From an uncultured Candidatus Poseidoniales archaeon (lineage in GTDB: Archaea > Thermoplasmatota > Poseidoniia > Poseidoniales > Poseidoniaceae), in contig CAJIZC010000017.1 in NCBI GenBank assembly GCA_905181785.1, positions 1-64,000 on the forward strand: 64,000 nucleotides of DNA. Reading direction: 5' to 3'. The position numbers were made by a program, and so were the translations under genes. Positions 47,770-56,600 of the stretch are shown one piece after another. The stretch's first letter is position 1; each line of letters opens with the position of its first letter. A model generated the notes under the pieces. That model saw only the letters and a program-made list of their open reading frames with translations, ran no database searches and was not told the origin of the DNA.

Positions 47770-47964
47770 ATGTCAAAAACTGATCTTGCAACCTTGCGCA
47801 TGGCTGCCCTTGCAGCCGTGTTAGCTGAAGTGATGCAACAAGGTGAAGACCCAGGTCAAGTGGCTCGGAAAACCGGCCTTGCATGGTCTCAAGATCATCG
47901 GCGCATGAACACTGGTCAATCCAGCCTCATGCATCAACGAGCAAGCCGATCCCCATGGAAGTGA
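47770..47964 (+). CDS. small protein of the acyl-CoA carboxylase operon
   Basis: A 64-residue protein with an Ala-rich N-terminal helix (LRMAALAAVLAEVMQQ) and a basic C-terminal part containing Trp, HRRMNTGQSS and RSPWK. GAGGTG lies just upstream of the ATG. It is nine bases after pccB and four before the biotin carrier, so it is translated with them. In carboxylases and decarboxylases of this family, small extra subunits (PccX in haloarchaea, epsilon in actinobacteria, gamma/delta in decarboxylases) hold the complex together. A similar role is inferred from position, size and composition. Confidence 0.6.
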   Translation: MSKTDLATLRMAALAAVLAEVMQQGEDPGQVARKTGLAWSQDHRRMNTGQSSLMHQRASRSPWK

Positions 47965-47968
47965 ACGT

Positions 47969-48376
47969 ATGTCTGAAACCAGAAAAGTCATTGTAAACGG
48001 TGTAGAATTCGAAGTCGCCATCGAGGGTGAAGGTACCACATGGACTGCAACGGTTGAAGGGCAAACGTTCTCAATCGAGGTTCCAGATGCGGCTCCAGTT
48101 TCCAAAAAGAAACGCTCCGGTGGTGGGAAGAAAAAGAAGTCGGGCACAGTTTCGGCAAATATTCCTGGCAAAGTCGTCACAGTTGAAGTCAACGAAGGCG
48201 ATGAAGTTGTTGAAGGTCAAGTGATCTTGATTCTTGAGGCAATGAAAATGCAAAACGAGATCCAAGCACCGGTCTCGGGGACTGTCGTTTCCGTTCAGTG
48301 TGAAGAAGGTCAAGCCATCGAAGCGAACATACCTCTTGTGATCATTGAACCCGTTGCCGAACCCGAGGCAGACTGA
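47969..48376 (+). CDS. biotin carboxyl carrier protein of acyl-CoA carboxylase
   Basis: Carries biotin between the carboxylase and carboxyltransferase sites. The 135-residue protein has an N-terminal beta region (about 1-45), a Lys/Gly-rich flexible linker (about 46-60) and a biotinyl domain (about 60-130) with the biotinylated Lys in EAMKM at position 93. The ATG at 47969 follows the 64-residue gene by four bases. The separate carrier implies a complex with independent biotin carboxylase, carrier and transferase chains. A biotin protein ligase gene lies at the window end. Confidence 0.93.
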   Translation: MSETRKVIVNGVEFEVAIEGEGTTWTATVEGQTFSIEVPDAAPVSKKKRSGGGKKKKSGTVSANIPGKVVTVEVNEGDEVVEGQVILILEAMKMQNEIQAPVSGTVVSVQCEEGQAIEANIPLVIIEPVAEPEAD

Positions 48377-48444
48377 ACCTTTTTCCGTGTATAATTCGTT
48401 GGTTTTGGCACGACGATGTACGACCATTAAAGAGGTGTCAGCGT

Positions 48445-48696
48445 TTGTCTCTACTCATGGGCGCAAGTGCGGTGTGTGATTTTCCGGGCTGTGGAGAGGA
48501 AGGGAGCATCGTTTCTCGTTTGTCGCCAGAAGGATACCTCGTGGCAACGGGGAAAAAGGCCTATTCCTTTCGAGAAGCCTACCGCCGATTTCACTACTGT
48601 ACCAACCATCATGATGAGTTGATGGGCGGTGTTTGGTCGCGGGTGAGAAAGCCTGATGACAAGCAAGAAGGGCACGTGGCACCAACCGCGATTTGA
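48445..48696 (+). CDS. small Cys/His-containing protein (possible zinc ribbon)
   Basis: An 83-residue soluble protein. CDFPGCGEEG near 11-20 and HYCTNHHDE near 50-58 supply two Cys pairs (or Cys/His sets) in the spacing of a small zinc-binding fold. The rest is basic and polar. The TTG start is chosen because GAGGTG lies seven bases upstream; an ATG four codons later has no such site. It lies between the carboxylase operon and a large surface protein. I know no function for it. Confidence 0.55.
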   Translation: MSLLMGASAVCDFPGCGEEGSIVSRLSPEGYLVATGKKAYSFREAYRRFHYCTNHHDELMGGVWSRVRKPDDKQEGHVAPTAI

Positions 48697-48753
48697 TGGT
48701 TGGAGAATTCCTCCCACTGATAGGCTCATAAACAACGACGCTTTGTGTTATTT

Positions 48754-51700
48754 ATGAACAGCACAATTGTGCCCGCTCGGAAAAAAGTTTCAGCCGCTTT
48801 TTTGGCCGTTTTGATTGCATTGATGTCGGTGACTCTAACAGCCCCTATGGCTTCTGCAATCGGCCCGAATCAAAACGATCTTGGCTCTTCCATGGACCTC
48901 CCTGACAACTCGTCTTCAATCAACAGTTCTCAGGCCGTCATGAACATGAACGGGTACGCTCCTTTGGCTTCTGGTTCCTTGTATGGGGAATTGGATGTGG
49001 GAGACGATGAAGATTGGTTCGCGATGACCCTCAATGCAAACGAAGGGGTGACGCTCCAAATCGCATACAACACCACCTACACGTCTTCAAACGGTTCGAC
49101 CTACACCAATGATTTCGAATTGTGGATGTATGATTCATCAATGAATACGATTGAAGTTTCAATCAATAGTAATCCTGAGGTTGTTTCAACCAATGCTTCA
49201 ACCGGGCCTCATGGAGGCACGGTGTACTTCAAGATCGTTCGGTACGACGGCTATGGTTTCTACACCCTTGACTTCTGGATGTTCAGCACTTCAACAGGCA
49301 ACGGAACTGGAGGCAACGGTACATCACCTCCAACCAACTGCGTTGGAAACGGAACAACAAACTCAGATATTCTTGAGCCAAATGATAGCGTAGCATTCGC
49401 AACATCGGCATCAAGCCTCCCAGTGTATTGCACTGGGTTGTCAATCGATTCGTCAACAGATGTCGATTTTTTCGAAATCGATATGATTTCAGGTGTCACA
49501 TATTACGTCAATATGTCTCTGAACAACGCCAACGGTGATCTTGACCTGCAATGGGAAGACTCGTTTGGGAGTTACTTGACAGGATCGGGAAGCACTTCCA
49601 ACGTCGAATCCATGAGTTATTTTTCCGTTTCCAATCAAACCACCTATGTGCGGGCGTATGGATGGCAAAGCGCCATCAACACCTATGACATTGAAATCAC
49701 AACAGACTTGCCAGGTGGGGGCCAATCTTTTGAATCAGTTTATGTGATGCTGATGAACACCACCAGCGTCAATATTGAGATCGAAGGTCTTACGGCTGGA
49801 ACCAATTATTCTTACAACTATTCGAGCGTCCAATACTTTAACAACGGCTCTTCGACATGGGGGTCTTCAACTGTGGTGAACTTCAACGCCACTGGAACAA
49901 CGTACACGGCCAACGTCACTTCAACCACGCCAATGATGATCGAATCCGAATTTTGCACCGAATCTTACCTCATGGATGCTGCAGGTAGCGTTCTTGATCT
50001 CGATGGCGATTGTGTCTACCTCGAAATGTTGGAATTAGACACACTTTCCTCAACCACCGGTTCGCTTTCTGCTACAAACCTCACATCTGGCACGGACTAC
50101 ACCTTGTGGTGGTTCGTTTACGACTCGGTTGAATTCACCAATAATTTCACATTGTCGAACGACATTGACACGGCGCTTGCAGCCTCGCTTGTTCATGAGG
50201 AAACTGAAAACTTCACAAGCACAACATCATCGGAAACATGGTCTGTAAATTGGACCGGGATCACCACGATGAACCTTCATGAGATGGTTGGCTTCCTTTC
50301 CTACAACAACACAGCGGTTAATTTGAGCGCAGGTGAAGGGTACATTGGAGTCCACTTCACTGATTTCATACCTCAATTGCCTTCAATGGTGATTGATGCT
50401 TACTCAACAAGCAGCACTTCCACCACCAACAACGTTGATGTCAGAGGCTCAGACCTCGTCACAGGTGATTCATACCAATACCAAGTTCGTGTTGTTGACC
50501 AAGCAGGTGCAAGCATTGCTTCTTCCTCTATGATGAATTTCACTGCAACGGCACAAAACATGAGCATGTCGACCTTCAGTTATTCCACGCCCACCGCCTC
50601 TGGTGTGTACTGTGCAGAAGTCCTGCTATACTCAGCCGCAAGTGTCCAACTCATTGGCGACAGTGCTTGTTTCAACCTTGTCTTTGATGATGACAGCGAC
50701 GGTGTGGCCAACGAATTCGATCTTTGTGCCAATTCCTCTATAGGTGCCATCGTCGACCAAGATGGCTGTGAATTGTCACAGAAGGATTCTGATGGCGATG
50801 GATACAGCGATGCAGCAGATGCCTTCCCTTACGATGCCAGTCAGTACTCTGACATGGACGGCGACGGTTATGGAGACAATGCGAACGGCAACAGCCCCGA
50901 TGCTTTCCCCACAGACAGTTCACAGTGGTCGGATGTTGATGGCGACGGCTACGGCGATAACGCTGGTGGCAACGCTTCTGATGCCTTCCCTTACGACCCA
51001 ACTCAATGGTCTGATGCAGATTACGATGGCTATGGTGACAACGCTGCTGGAAACAACGCCGATGAATACCCAACAGATCCAACTCAATGGGAAGATGCTG
51101 ATGGCGATGGTTACGGCGACAATCCAGCTGGAACAAACGGCGACCAGTTCCCCAATGATGCTTCACAATGGGCTGACGCAGACGGTGACGGCTACGGCGA
51201 TAACACCGCTGGAAACCAACCCGATGCTTTCCCATCTGACGCCACTCAGTGGGAAGATACCGATGGTGACGGCTATGGTGACAACACCGGTGGAAACAAC
51301 GCGGACGCTTTCCCATACGATGCCACTCAATGGGCGGACGAAGATGGCGACGGCTTTGGCGACAATCAAGCAGGCAACGACGCTGATGCCTTCCCAATGG
51401 ACGGAACCCAGTGGCTCGACACCGACGGTGACGGTTATGGTGACAACCCAACCGGAACCACCCCTGACATGTTCCCAACCGACGCAAGTCAATGGGCTGA
51501 TGCCGACAATGACGGCTACGGTGACAACGCCATGGGAACCAACGGTGACCAATGCCTCAACACCCCACCAGGCCAAGCCGTTGACAGCACAGGTTGCAGT
51601 ACTTCTCAGAAAGATGGAGACCTCGATGGCGTGATGGACGACCAAGACGCTTGCCCTGATACACCTGCAGGGGAACAAGTGGACATGTCCGGCTGTTCAG

Positions 51701-52851
51701 GATCCCAAGAAGACAGCGATAACGACGGCGTGATGGATTTGTTCGATTTGTGCGCAAGCACACCGCTTGGCTCTAGCATTGATTCAGCAGGATGTGCTGA
51801 CTCCCAATTGGACAGCGATAACGACGGCATTACCAACGATCTTGATGCCTGCCCAATGAGCGCTCCAGATGTTCCAGTCAACGGCCAAGGTTGCGCTGCA
51901 GATGAGCGAGACACTGACATGGACGGCGTTTTGGATGCCGATGACTTCTGTGCTTTGACACCGACTGAAGAAGAAGCCGACGCAACAGGCTGTTCGAACT
52001 CACAGCGCGACGATGACAACGATTCCTTCACCAACGACTTGGATGAATGCCCAAACACTTCGCTTCAATCCACGCCGGATTCTGTTGGTTGCTCACCAGA
52101 GCAATACGATGACGACAACGACCTTATCGACAACACAATCGATGATTGCGCTGCAACGCCTGCAGGTGAGCAGGTGGATCCAGAAGGATGCTCAGCGACA
52201 CAAAGGGACCAAGATATGGACGGCATCAAAGATGCCTACGATCTTTGCCGAGATACAGCTGCAGGTCACGGTCCAGACCTTGATGGATGCTCAGAACACC
52301 AGAAAGATGACGATGAAGACGGCGTCTTCAACGTCGCAGACAGGTGTAAAGGAACAGATGCCAACCAAACGGTCATCGACGACGAAGGTTGCGCCCTAAA
52401 CCAAATCGACACTGACGGTGACGGCGTGAACGATGAAGACGACGACTTTGTCTTCGATGCCAATGAATCACTCGATTCAGATAATGACGGTGTAGCCGAT
52501 CGATACGACGACGCACCATTTGACGCCACCCGAAGCGAAGCTAAGGCAGAGGAAGGCGGTGGAGGCGGGCTTCTATACCCCATCATTGCCATTCTCGTCC
52601 TTTGCGGCCTCGGCGCTCTTCTTTTCGTTCGACGCAGTGAAGAAGCTGCAGGAATGGAATCTGCATTTGCAGAAGCCAATTATGAGGACGCTGCTACGGC
52701 ACAAAATATGGTTGCGGAAGTTAAAAATCTCCCCCAGATTGCTGAAACTCAGGAATGGGAAGAAGACGGTGTGCACTGGTCGAAGGCTGCTGATGGAACG
52801 CTTTCCTACTATGATGCAGGCTCTGAATCTTGGCTTGTTTACGACCAATGA
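48754..52851 (+). CDS. large surface protein with PPC-like domains and TSP3 repeats
   Basis: A 1365-residue membrane-anchored surface protein. A signal peptide (about 8-30) is followed by two regions resembling bacterial pre-peptidase C-terminal (PPC) beta domains (about 60-180 and 205-320). The beta-rich part after this (about 320-650) has many N-x-T sites. Residues about 650-1250 are Asp/Gly-rich TSP3-type calcium repeats, first in units with DGDGYGDNxxGN and then with DQDACPDTPxGxxVDxxGC and paired cysteines. A membrane helix (about 1268-1291) precedes a cytoplasmic tail with a Trp/Tyr motif (HWSKAADGTLSYYDAG, then SW and Y). The ATG at 48754 is preferred to a GTG three codons upstream. 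The function is probably structural or adhesive. Confidence 0.82.
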   Translation: MNSTIVPARKKVSAAFLAVLIALMSVTLTAPMASAIGPNQNDLGSSMDLPDNSSSINSSQAVMNMNGYAPLASGSLYGELDVGDDEDWFAMTLNANEGVTLQIAYNTTYTSSNGSTYTNDFELWMYDSSMNTIEVSINSNPEVVSTNASTGPHGGTVYFKIVRYDGYGFYTLDFWMFSTSTGNGTGGNGTSPPTNCVGNGTTNSDILEPNDSVAFATSASSLPVYCTGLSIDSSTDVDFFEIDMISGVTYYVNMSLNNANGDLDLQWEDSFGSYLTGSGSTSNVESMSYFSVSNQTTYVRAYGWQSAINTYDIEITTDLPGGGQSFESVYVMLMNTTSVNIEIEGLTAGTNYSYNYSSVQYFNNGSSTWGSSTVVNFNATGTTYTANVTSTTPMMIESEFCTESYLMDAAGSVLDLDGDCVYLEMLELDTLSSTTGSLSATNLTSGTDYTLWWFVYDSVEFTNNFTLSNDIDTALAASLVHEETENFTSTTSSETWSVNWTGITTMNLHEMVGFLSYNNTAVNLSAGEGYIGVHFTDFIPQLPSMVIDAYSTSSTSTTNNVDVRGSDLVTGDSYQYQVRVVDQAGASIASSSMMNFTATAQNMSMSTFSYSTPTASGVYCAEVLLYSAASVQLIGDSACFNLVFDDDSDGVANEFDLCANSSIGAIVDQDGCELSQKDSDGDGYSDAADAFPYDASQYSDMDGDGYGDNANGNSPDAFPTDSSQWSDVDGDGYGDNAGGNASDAFPYDPTQWSDADYDGYGDNAAGNNADEYPTDPTQWEDADGDGYGDNPAGTNGDQFPNDASQWADADGDGYGDNTAGNQPDAFPSDATQWEDTDGDGYGDNTGGNNADAFPYDATQWADEDGDGFGDNQAGNDADAFPMDGTQWLDTDGDGYGDNPTGTTPDMFPTDASQWADADNDGYGDNAMGTNGDQCLNTPPGQAVDSTGCSTSQKDGDLDGVMDDQDACPDTPAGEQVDMSGCSGSQEDSDNDGVMDLFDLCASTPLGSSIDSAGCADSQLDSDNDGITNDLDACPMSAPDVPVNGQGCAADERDTDMDGVLDADDFCALTPTEEEADATGCSNSQRDDDNDSFTNDLDECPNTSLQSTPDSVGCSPEQYDDDNDLIDNTIDDCAATPAGEQVDPEGCSATQRDQDMDGIKDAYDLCRDTAAGHGPDLDGCSEHQKDDDEDGVFNVADRCKGTDANQTVIDDEGCALNQIDTDGDGVNDEDDDFVFDANESLDSDNDGVADRYDDAPFDATRSEAKAEEGGGGGLLYPIIAILVLCGLGALLFVRRSEEAAGMESAFAEANYEDAATAQNMVAEVKNLPQIAETQEWEEDGVHWSKAADGTLSYYDAGSESWLVYDQ
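50780..51560 (+). repeat. coding tandem repeats (TSP3-like) in surface protein gene
   Basis: About ten imperfect units of 72-78 bases encode DGDGYGDNxxGNxxDxFPxDxxQWxDxD. The units are alike in protein sequence and partly in DNA, so recombination between them could change copy number. They are protein-coding, not a CRISPR array. Confidence 0.85.
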
Positions 52852-52872
52852 ATCCAACATGGTGTCTTGTCT

Positions 52873-53550
52873 ATGGACTCAATGCATTCCAACGCAACGC
52901 AACTGATCATCGGTTTGAACCCGGGCAAAATGCGATCTTTATTGGGAGCAGTTGCCACATATTCAACGATCGCAATTCCTCTGTTTTCGATCATCGGAGG
53001 CATGATGCTTTGGACCCCATTGTGGTTGGTTGTACCTCTCTCGGTGCTTCTCACTTGTGGCCAACAATACCAATTGGATTCAGAGACCGATGAGTTTTCA
53101 AGGCGATATTTATTTTTCCTAAAGCAGTCTCCTTGGGTGGTGCTGAATAAGGCGAGCGCCATTACAAACATCGAGAGGCTCAAAGATCAGGGTGAAGATG
53201 GAGGTGAAGCATTGAACAGTCGTATTGAATTCTACTTCAATGATGGGACCAATTACACATGGTCGATGCTTTACGGCCCGTCTGAGCAATACGCTTCGCA
53301 GATCAACCTGTTCCTCCAATCGTTGGAGAAGTCCGCATACCTTGTTGGCCACGAAGCCCCACTTCCAGCCTCCCGTGATGGAGGCGTGCTTTCATCATCA
53401 GTCACCTCAGGTTCGACCGTTTGGGAACAGCCTTCATCTGCAACGAAGCAAGCGCCGGCAGCAACCTCCTCATCGCTCAACATCTGGGACAGCACACCAG
53501 CAGCGCCTGATGATCTCCAGAGCGACAGCACGTTCCTTTGGGATCATTGA
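52873..53550 (+). CDS. membrane protein with Trp-motif tail
   Basis: I do not recognise this 225-residue protein. It has two adjacent hydrophobic segments (about 22-42 and 46-62), then a soluble mixed domain (about 65-160). The tail is low-complexity and Ser/Ala/Pro-rich with three Trp-acid spots (TVWEQP, NIWDSTP, FLWDH). The PH-like pattern ISN-x-RIEFYFNDGTNYTW hints at a small beta domain, without proof. It follows the surface protein by 21 bases and may be co-transcribed. The ATG at 52873 is preferred; a TTG two codons upstream is possible. Confidence 0.6.
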   Translation: MDSMHSNATQLIIGLNPGKMRSLLGAVATYSTIAIPLFSIIGGMMLWTPLWLVVPLSVLLTCGQQYQLDSETDEFSRRYLFFLKQSPWVVLNKASAITNIERLKDQGEDGGEALNSRIEFYFNDGTNYTWSMLYGPSEQYASQINLFLQSLEKSAYLVGHEAPLPASRDGGVLSSSVTSGSTVWEQPSSATKQAPAATSSSLNIWDSTPAAPDDLQSDSTFLWDH

Positions 53551-53593
53551 CCAATGGACCCTTCATTGGATACTTGGCATCTTATCCTCTACG

Positions 53594-53752
53594 TTGGAAT
53601 TTGTTTCAGTGAGGGCTTTGATATGGCCAGTAAAGGGCGGGCCATTTGATCGAATCAGCGCATGGACTGAAGCAAGAGTCCTGCAGATTATGGAGAACCG
53701 TATCGCTTTGCTTCGGCGCACCGAAACGGTTCAGGTCCAAACTTGGAATTGA
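53594..53752 (+). CDS. possible small membrane-associated protein
   Basis: A frame of up to 52 residues from TTG 53594 (or GTG 53609) ends one base before the stop of the convergent cytochrome b fusion gene. The predicted product has a hydrophobic start, then a regular amphipathic helix (SAWTEARVLQIMENRIALLRR). The tight convergent spacing favours it; the lack of a clear ribosome binding site speaks against it. Confidence 0.3.
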   Translation: MEFVSVRALIWPVKGGPFDRISAWTEARVLQIMENRIALLRRTETVQVQTWN

Positions 53753-53753
53753 T

Positions 53754-56582
53754 TCAAGCCTCAACACCGGTGCTCGGTTGCACGGCTGCTGCTGCTTGTG
53801 CCTTCTTTGCCTCGACTTGGCGAGCAAGGAAGGAAACAACGTCAAGGATCTCGATGTCAGCGTAGCGCTCATCGCCTTCGAACTTCAAGCACTCAAAGTG
53901 AGATACACACTTCGGGCAAGAGGTAAGCATGGTGTCAGCACCTGTGGCGCGGATTTCTTCCATGCGGGTGACACGAAGGGCACGAGCGTTTTCGTTGCAG
54001 GACATCATGCTCGAGACACCACAGCACATGGCGTCTTCGCCGCTGTGTTCCATCTCAACGATTTCAACGCCTTCGACGCCAGCAATCAGTTCACGAGGCT
54101 CTTCATAGACGCCCATTTGCCGACCGAGTCGGCAAGGGTCGTGGTATGTGACCGTTGTTTCTTCCTCTGCTTTGAGGTTCATGTCAAAGCCGTTCTCCAC
54201 GAGGAATTCGGTGGTGTGCATGACCTTGACGCCTTCCAGTTCGTAGTCACGAGCGAAGGTGCGGAAGCACTCAGCGCACGAAGACACAAGCGTGTCGATG
54301 CCAGACTGTTCGATCTTCTTCTGGTTGTAGGCCTTGAGCTTGTCAAAGACTTCATCGAGGCCTTGCCACTTTTGGTCGTGGCCACAGCACTTGAGGAAGT
54401 CTCGTCCGAGGTAGTTGACATCAACGTTCATGTCGTCAAACAATGTGAACGCAGCGGTTGTTGAATCGCCAAGGTTCATTTCGCCCTCATTGACATGGGA
54501 GAAGACCATCTCTTGGTCGAGGTAGTCAACACAGCCAGGGTAGTAGCCGATGTTTGAGGTGATTGGGTAGTCTTCCACAGCGATGAAGTCGTCGTCTGCC
54601 TCTTCTTCTGCTTCGGCTGCAAGAACCGCTTGAAGAACGGTGTGCGGGATTTCCGCTTGTGGTCCACCAACAATCAGCGAACGGCGGATGTCCACATACG
54701 AGTCATAGTTGACCAGTTGTGGGCATGCATTGGTACAGGCTGTGCATGTCAGGCAGGAGTACAGCGGTACGCCGTCGTCCTCATTGTTCCATGAGTTGTA
54801 GATGATGTTGAGTTTGTCTCCACCGTTGAACAATCGTACAGGGCAAGCATCGTCGCACAAATCGCAGCCGTAGCACTTGTTCATTTCGAATTCATAACCA
54901 CGTGCCATCGAGCGCAAGAGCACGAAGACCACTGCACCAAAGGTGAGGCAGGGAATGAACATGGCATAGGTCAACTTTGCATCGAGGGCCTTCGGGTTGG
55001 TGTGGTAGGTTGGGTTTTCGATCGCAGCGTAGTCCGTGCCACCAGCAGCCATTTGGCTTTCATTGGTCAAATCAACAGTACGTCCTGCCATAGCGGCGGG
55101 GGCATCTTCAGTCCAAACCAGGAGTGGCTGGAAGGTTGCAATTTGGAAGGAGGTTTCAGTCACAATGCTGTCGTTGTAGGCAAGTGCCCCTTCGACGGTG
55201 ACAATGTATTCGTAGGTGTATTCTCCGACTTTGAGTTCGGTGCTTGCACCTGCACAGTCATCGATGCTGGCCATGGTCTTGCCGTTGCTGTTGCTGAGGG
55301 TGAGTGTCGAGGAAATCATTGACACGGTGTTGATGTCGTTGATTTTTCGTTCTGAAGCACGGTATTCACACATCAAATCTGTCGTCAAGGTCTCCACGCT
55401 TTCATGGTGACCATCCGGGAAATGGTTGAGGTCTTCTGTGACGGTGAAGTTACCGGTTGTGATCCAGCCTAGACCGCCGTTGAAGGTGGTCGAGTTTGCA
55501 GCAGCGTTGATGCCAAATTCAGCGTTTTGGTGGCCGTTGGAATCTGTGAAATCGGTGATGATGTAGCGAGCAGGCTGGTAGATGCTCCAATCCAACCATG
55601 CGGTTGTCGGCACGGTGCCGTCGCCGCTCCATCCACGGTCATCTGTGAACTCGTTGACCTCGTGAACATGGACGTCGGTTGGCTGGGCTCGCATGGCTTC
55701 GAGTTCCGGGTACAAATCGTGCGTCAAGCCCTTGATGGTCAACAGACCGCCTTGGTCCCAGAATCCGTCGTCATAGGTGTCCCATGTTGCAACGGTACCG
55801 GCGGTCGATATGAGCAACGAACCGATGAGAATTTGCTTGGCATGGCCAGGTGTAAATCCTGCGCCCCATGCTTTGACAAGCAAAGCGCGAGCGATGAAGT
55901 AGATGCAGATCCATGCTAAGACGCCGGTCATCATCCATGGTATGGAATTGAACGCATCTGCAAGCCACGGGGCACGAGTGCCACATAACAGATCGCCATG
56001 GCTGTCTAACTTACAGAAATCAGACCTGTTTTTGCCGTATAACTCCAAGAAGATGTTGATCGAAAACACCGAGATGAACCAAATGTGCGCTAAATACACC
56101 GCTCCAGCGGTAGCAAACCACGGATCTTCCACGGGTCGCTTCTCACGGCCGCCAAGGAACGGAGGCAAAGCGAGGATGCTGACTGGAATGCCAGTGAGTG
56201 CAGCGCCCCACCAAGCAGCGTTCCAAGGGAACACAGGTTGGCCGACGATTTCGCCGATAAACCCAGTTGGCACCGTGAATTGAGGCAGGTATTCGCCCCA
56301 TCGCAGGTATCCATAGGAAAACAGCACGTACCAATCAGGGAACACGAACCCGGCTTGCGCATAGGGGTCAGCGGCTCCGTGGAGTGGTGGTGGTATCAGC
56401 CATGCGTAAAACAGCAAGACTGCGCCCATGAAGGCGAAGATGATAGAGTCGCGAAGCACCTCTTGTGGCCAGAAACCGTGACCGGTTCTGGTACGCACAC
56501 GCTTCTCTCCAGCAATTTGGAGTTGTTCTTTTTCTTCCATATAGGAAGATGCAACACGGCCAAGATTCTCAATAAGTCCCAT
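53754..56582 (-). CDS. cytochrome b C-terminal domain fused to HdrD-like Fe-S protein
   Basis: A 942-residue protein joining two functions. Residues about 40-270 form the membrane helices of the C-terminal half of cytochrome b (subunit IV type), with the quinol-site motif PDWY followed by VLFSYGYLRWG near 83. A beta-rich outside domain (about 290-540) and another helix (about 545-565) follow. Then come two 4Fe-4S motifs, CYGCDLCDDACP and CLTCTACTNACP (near 567-622), and two complete CCG domains with CCGHD and CAECF, and CCGVS and CPKC, typical of heterodisulfide reductase subunit D. Topology puts the Fe-S part in the cytoplasm. GGAGGA lies seven bases before the ATG. It follows the cytochrome b N-terminal gene by 18 bases. 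The electron partner is unknown. Confidence 0.85.
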   Translation of the reverse strand: MGLIENLGRVASSYMEEKEQLQIAGEKRVRTRTGHGFWPQEVLRDSIIFAFMGAVLLFYAWLIPPPLHGAADPYAQAGFVFPDWYVLFSYGYLRWGEYLPQFTVPTGFIGEIVGQPVFPWNAAWWGAALTGIPVSILALPPFLGGREKRPVEDPWFATAGAVYLAHIWFISVFSINIFLELYGKNRSDFCKLDSHGDLLCGTRAPWLADAFNSIPWMMTGVLAWICIYFIARALLVKAWGAGFTPGHAKQILIGSLLISTAGTVATWDTYDDGFWDQGGLLTIKGLTHDLYPELEAMRAQPTDVHVHEVNEFTDDRGWSGDGTVPTTAWLDWSIYQPARYIITDFTDSNGHQNAEFGINAAANSTTFNGGLGWITTGNFTVTEDLNHFPDGHHESVETLTTDLMCEYRASERKINDINTVSMISSTLTLSNSNGKTMASIDDCAGASTELKVGEYTYEYIVTVEGALAYNDSIVTETSFQIATFQPLLVWTEDAPAAMAGRTVDLTNESQMAAGGTDYAAIENPTYHTNPKALDAKLTYAMFIPCLTFGAVVFVLLRSMARGYEFEMNKCYGCDLCDDACPVRLFNGGDKLNIIYNSWNNEDDGVPLYSCLTCTACTNACPQLVNYDSYVDIRRSLIVGGPQAEIPHTVLQAVLAAEAEEEADDDFIAVEDYPITSNIGYYPGCVDYLDQEMVFSHVNEGEMNLGDSTTAAFTLFDDMNVDVNYLGRDFLKCCGHDQKWQGLDEVFDKLKAYNQKKIEQSGIDTLVSSCAECFRTFARDYELEGVKVMHTTEFLVENGFDMNLKAEEETTVTYHDPCRLGRQMGVYEEPRELIAGVEGVEIVEMEHSGEDAMCCGVSSMMSCNENARALRVTRMEEIRATGADTMLTSCPKCVSHFECLKFEGDERYADIEILDVVSFLARQVEAKKAQAAAAVQPSTGVEA

Positions 56583-56600
56583 AATTCATTCCTCCAAAGA

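Noticed and set aside
53225-53752. 175-residue frame overlapping the 52.9-53.55 kb gene
   Set aside because: The first 110 residues overlap a better frame and look like a shadow. Only the last 47-52 codons were kept as a weak small-gene candidate.
53646-54464. 272-residue frame opposite the cytochrome b/HdrD gene
   Set aside because: The minus-strand frame has complete Fe-S motifs and operon context; the plus frame shows no known motif.
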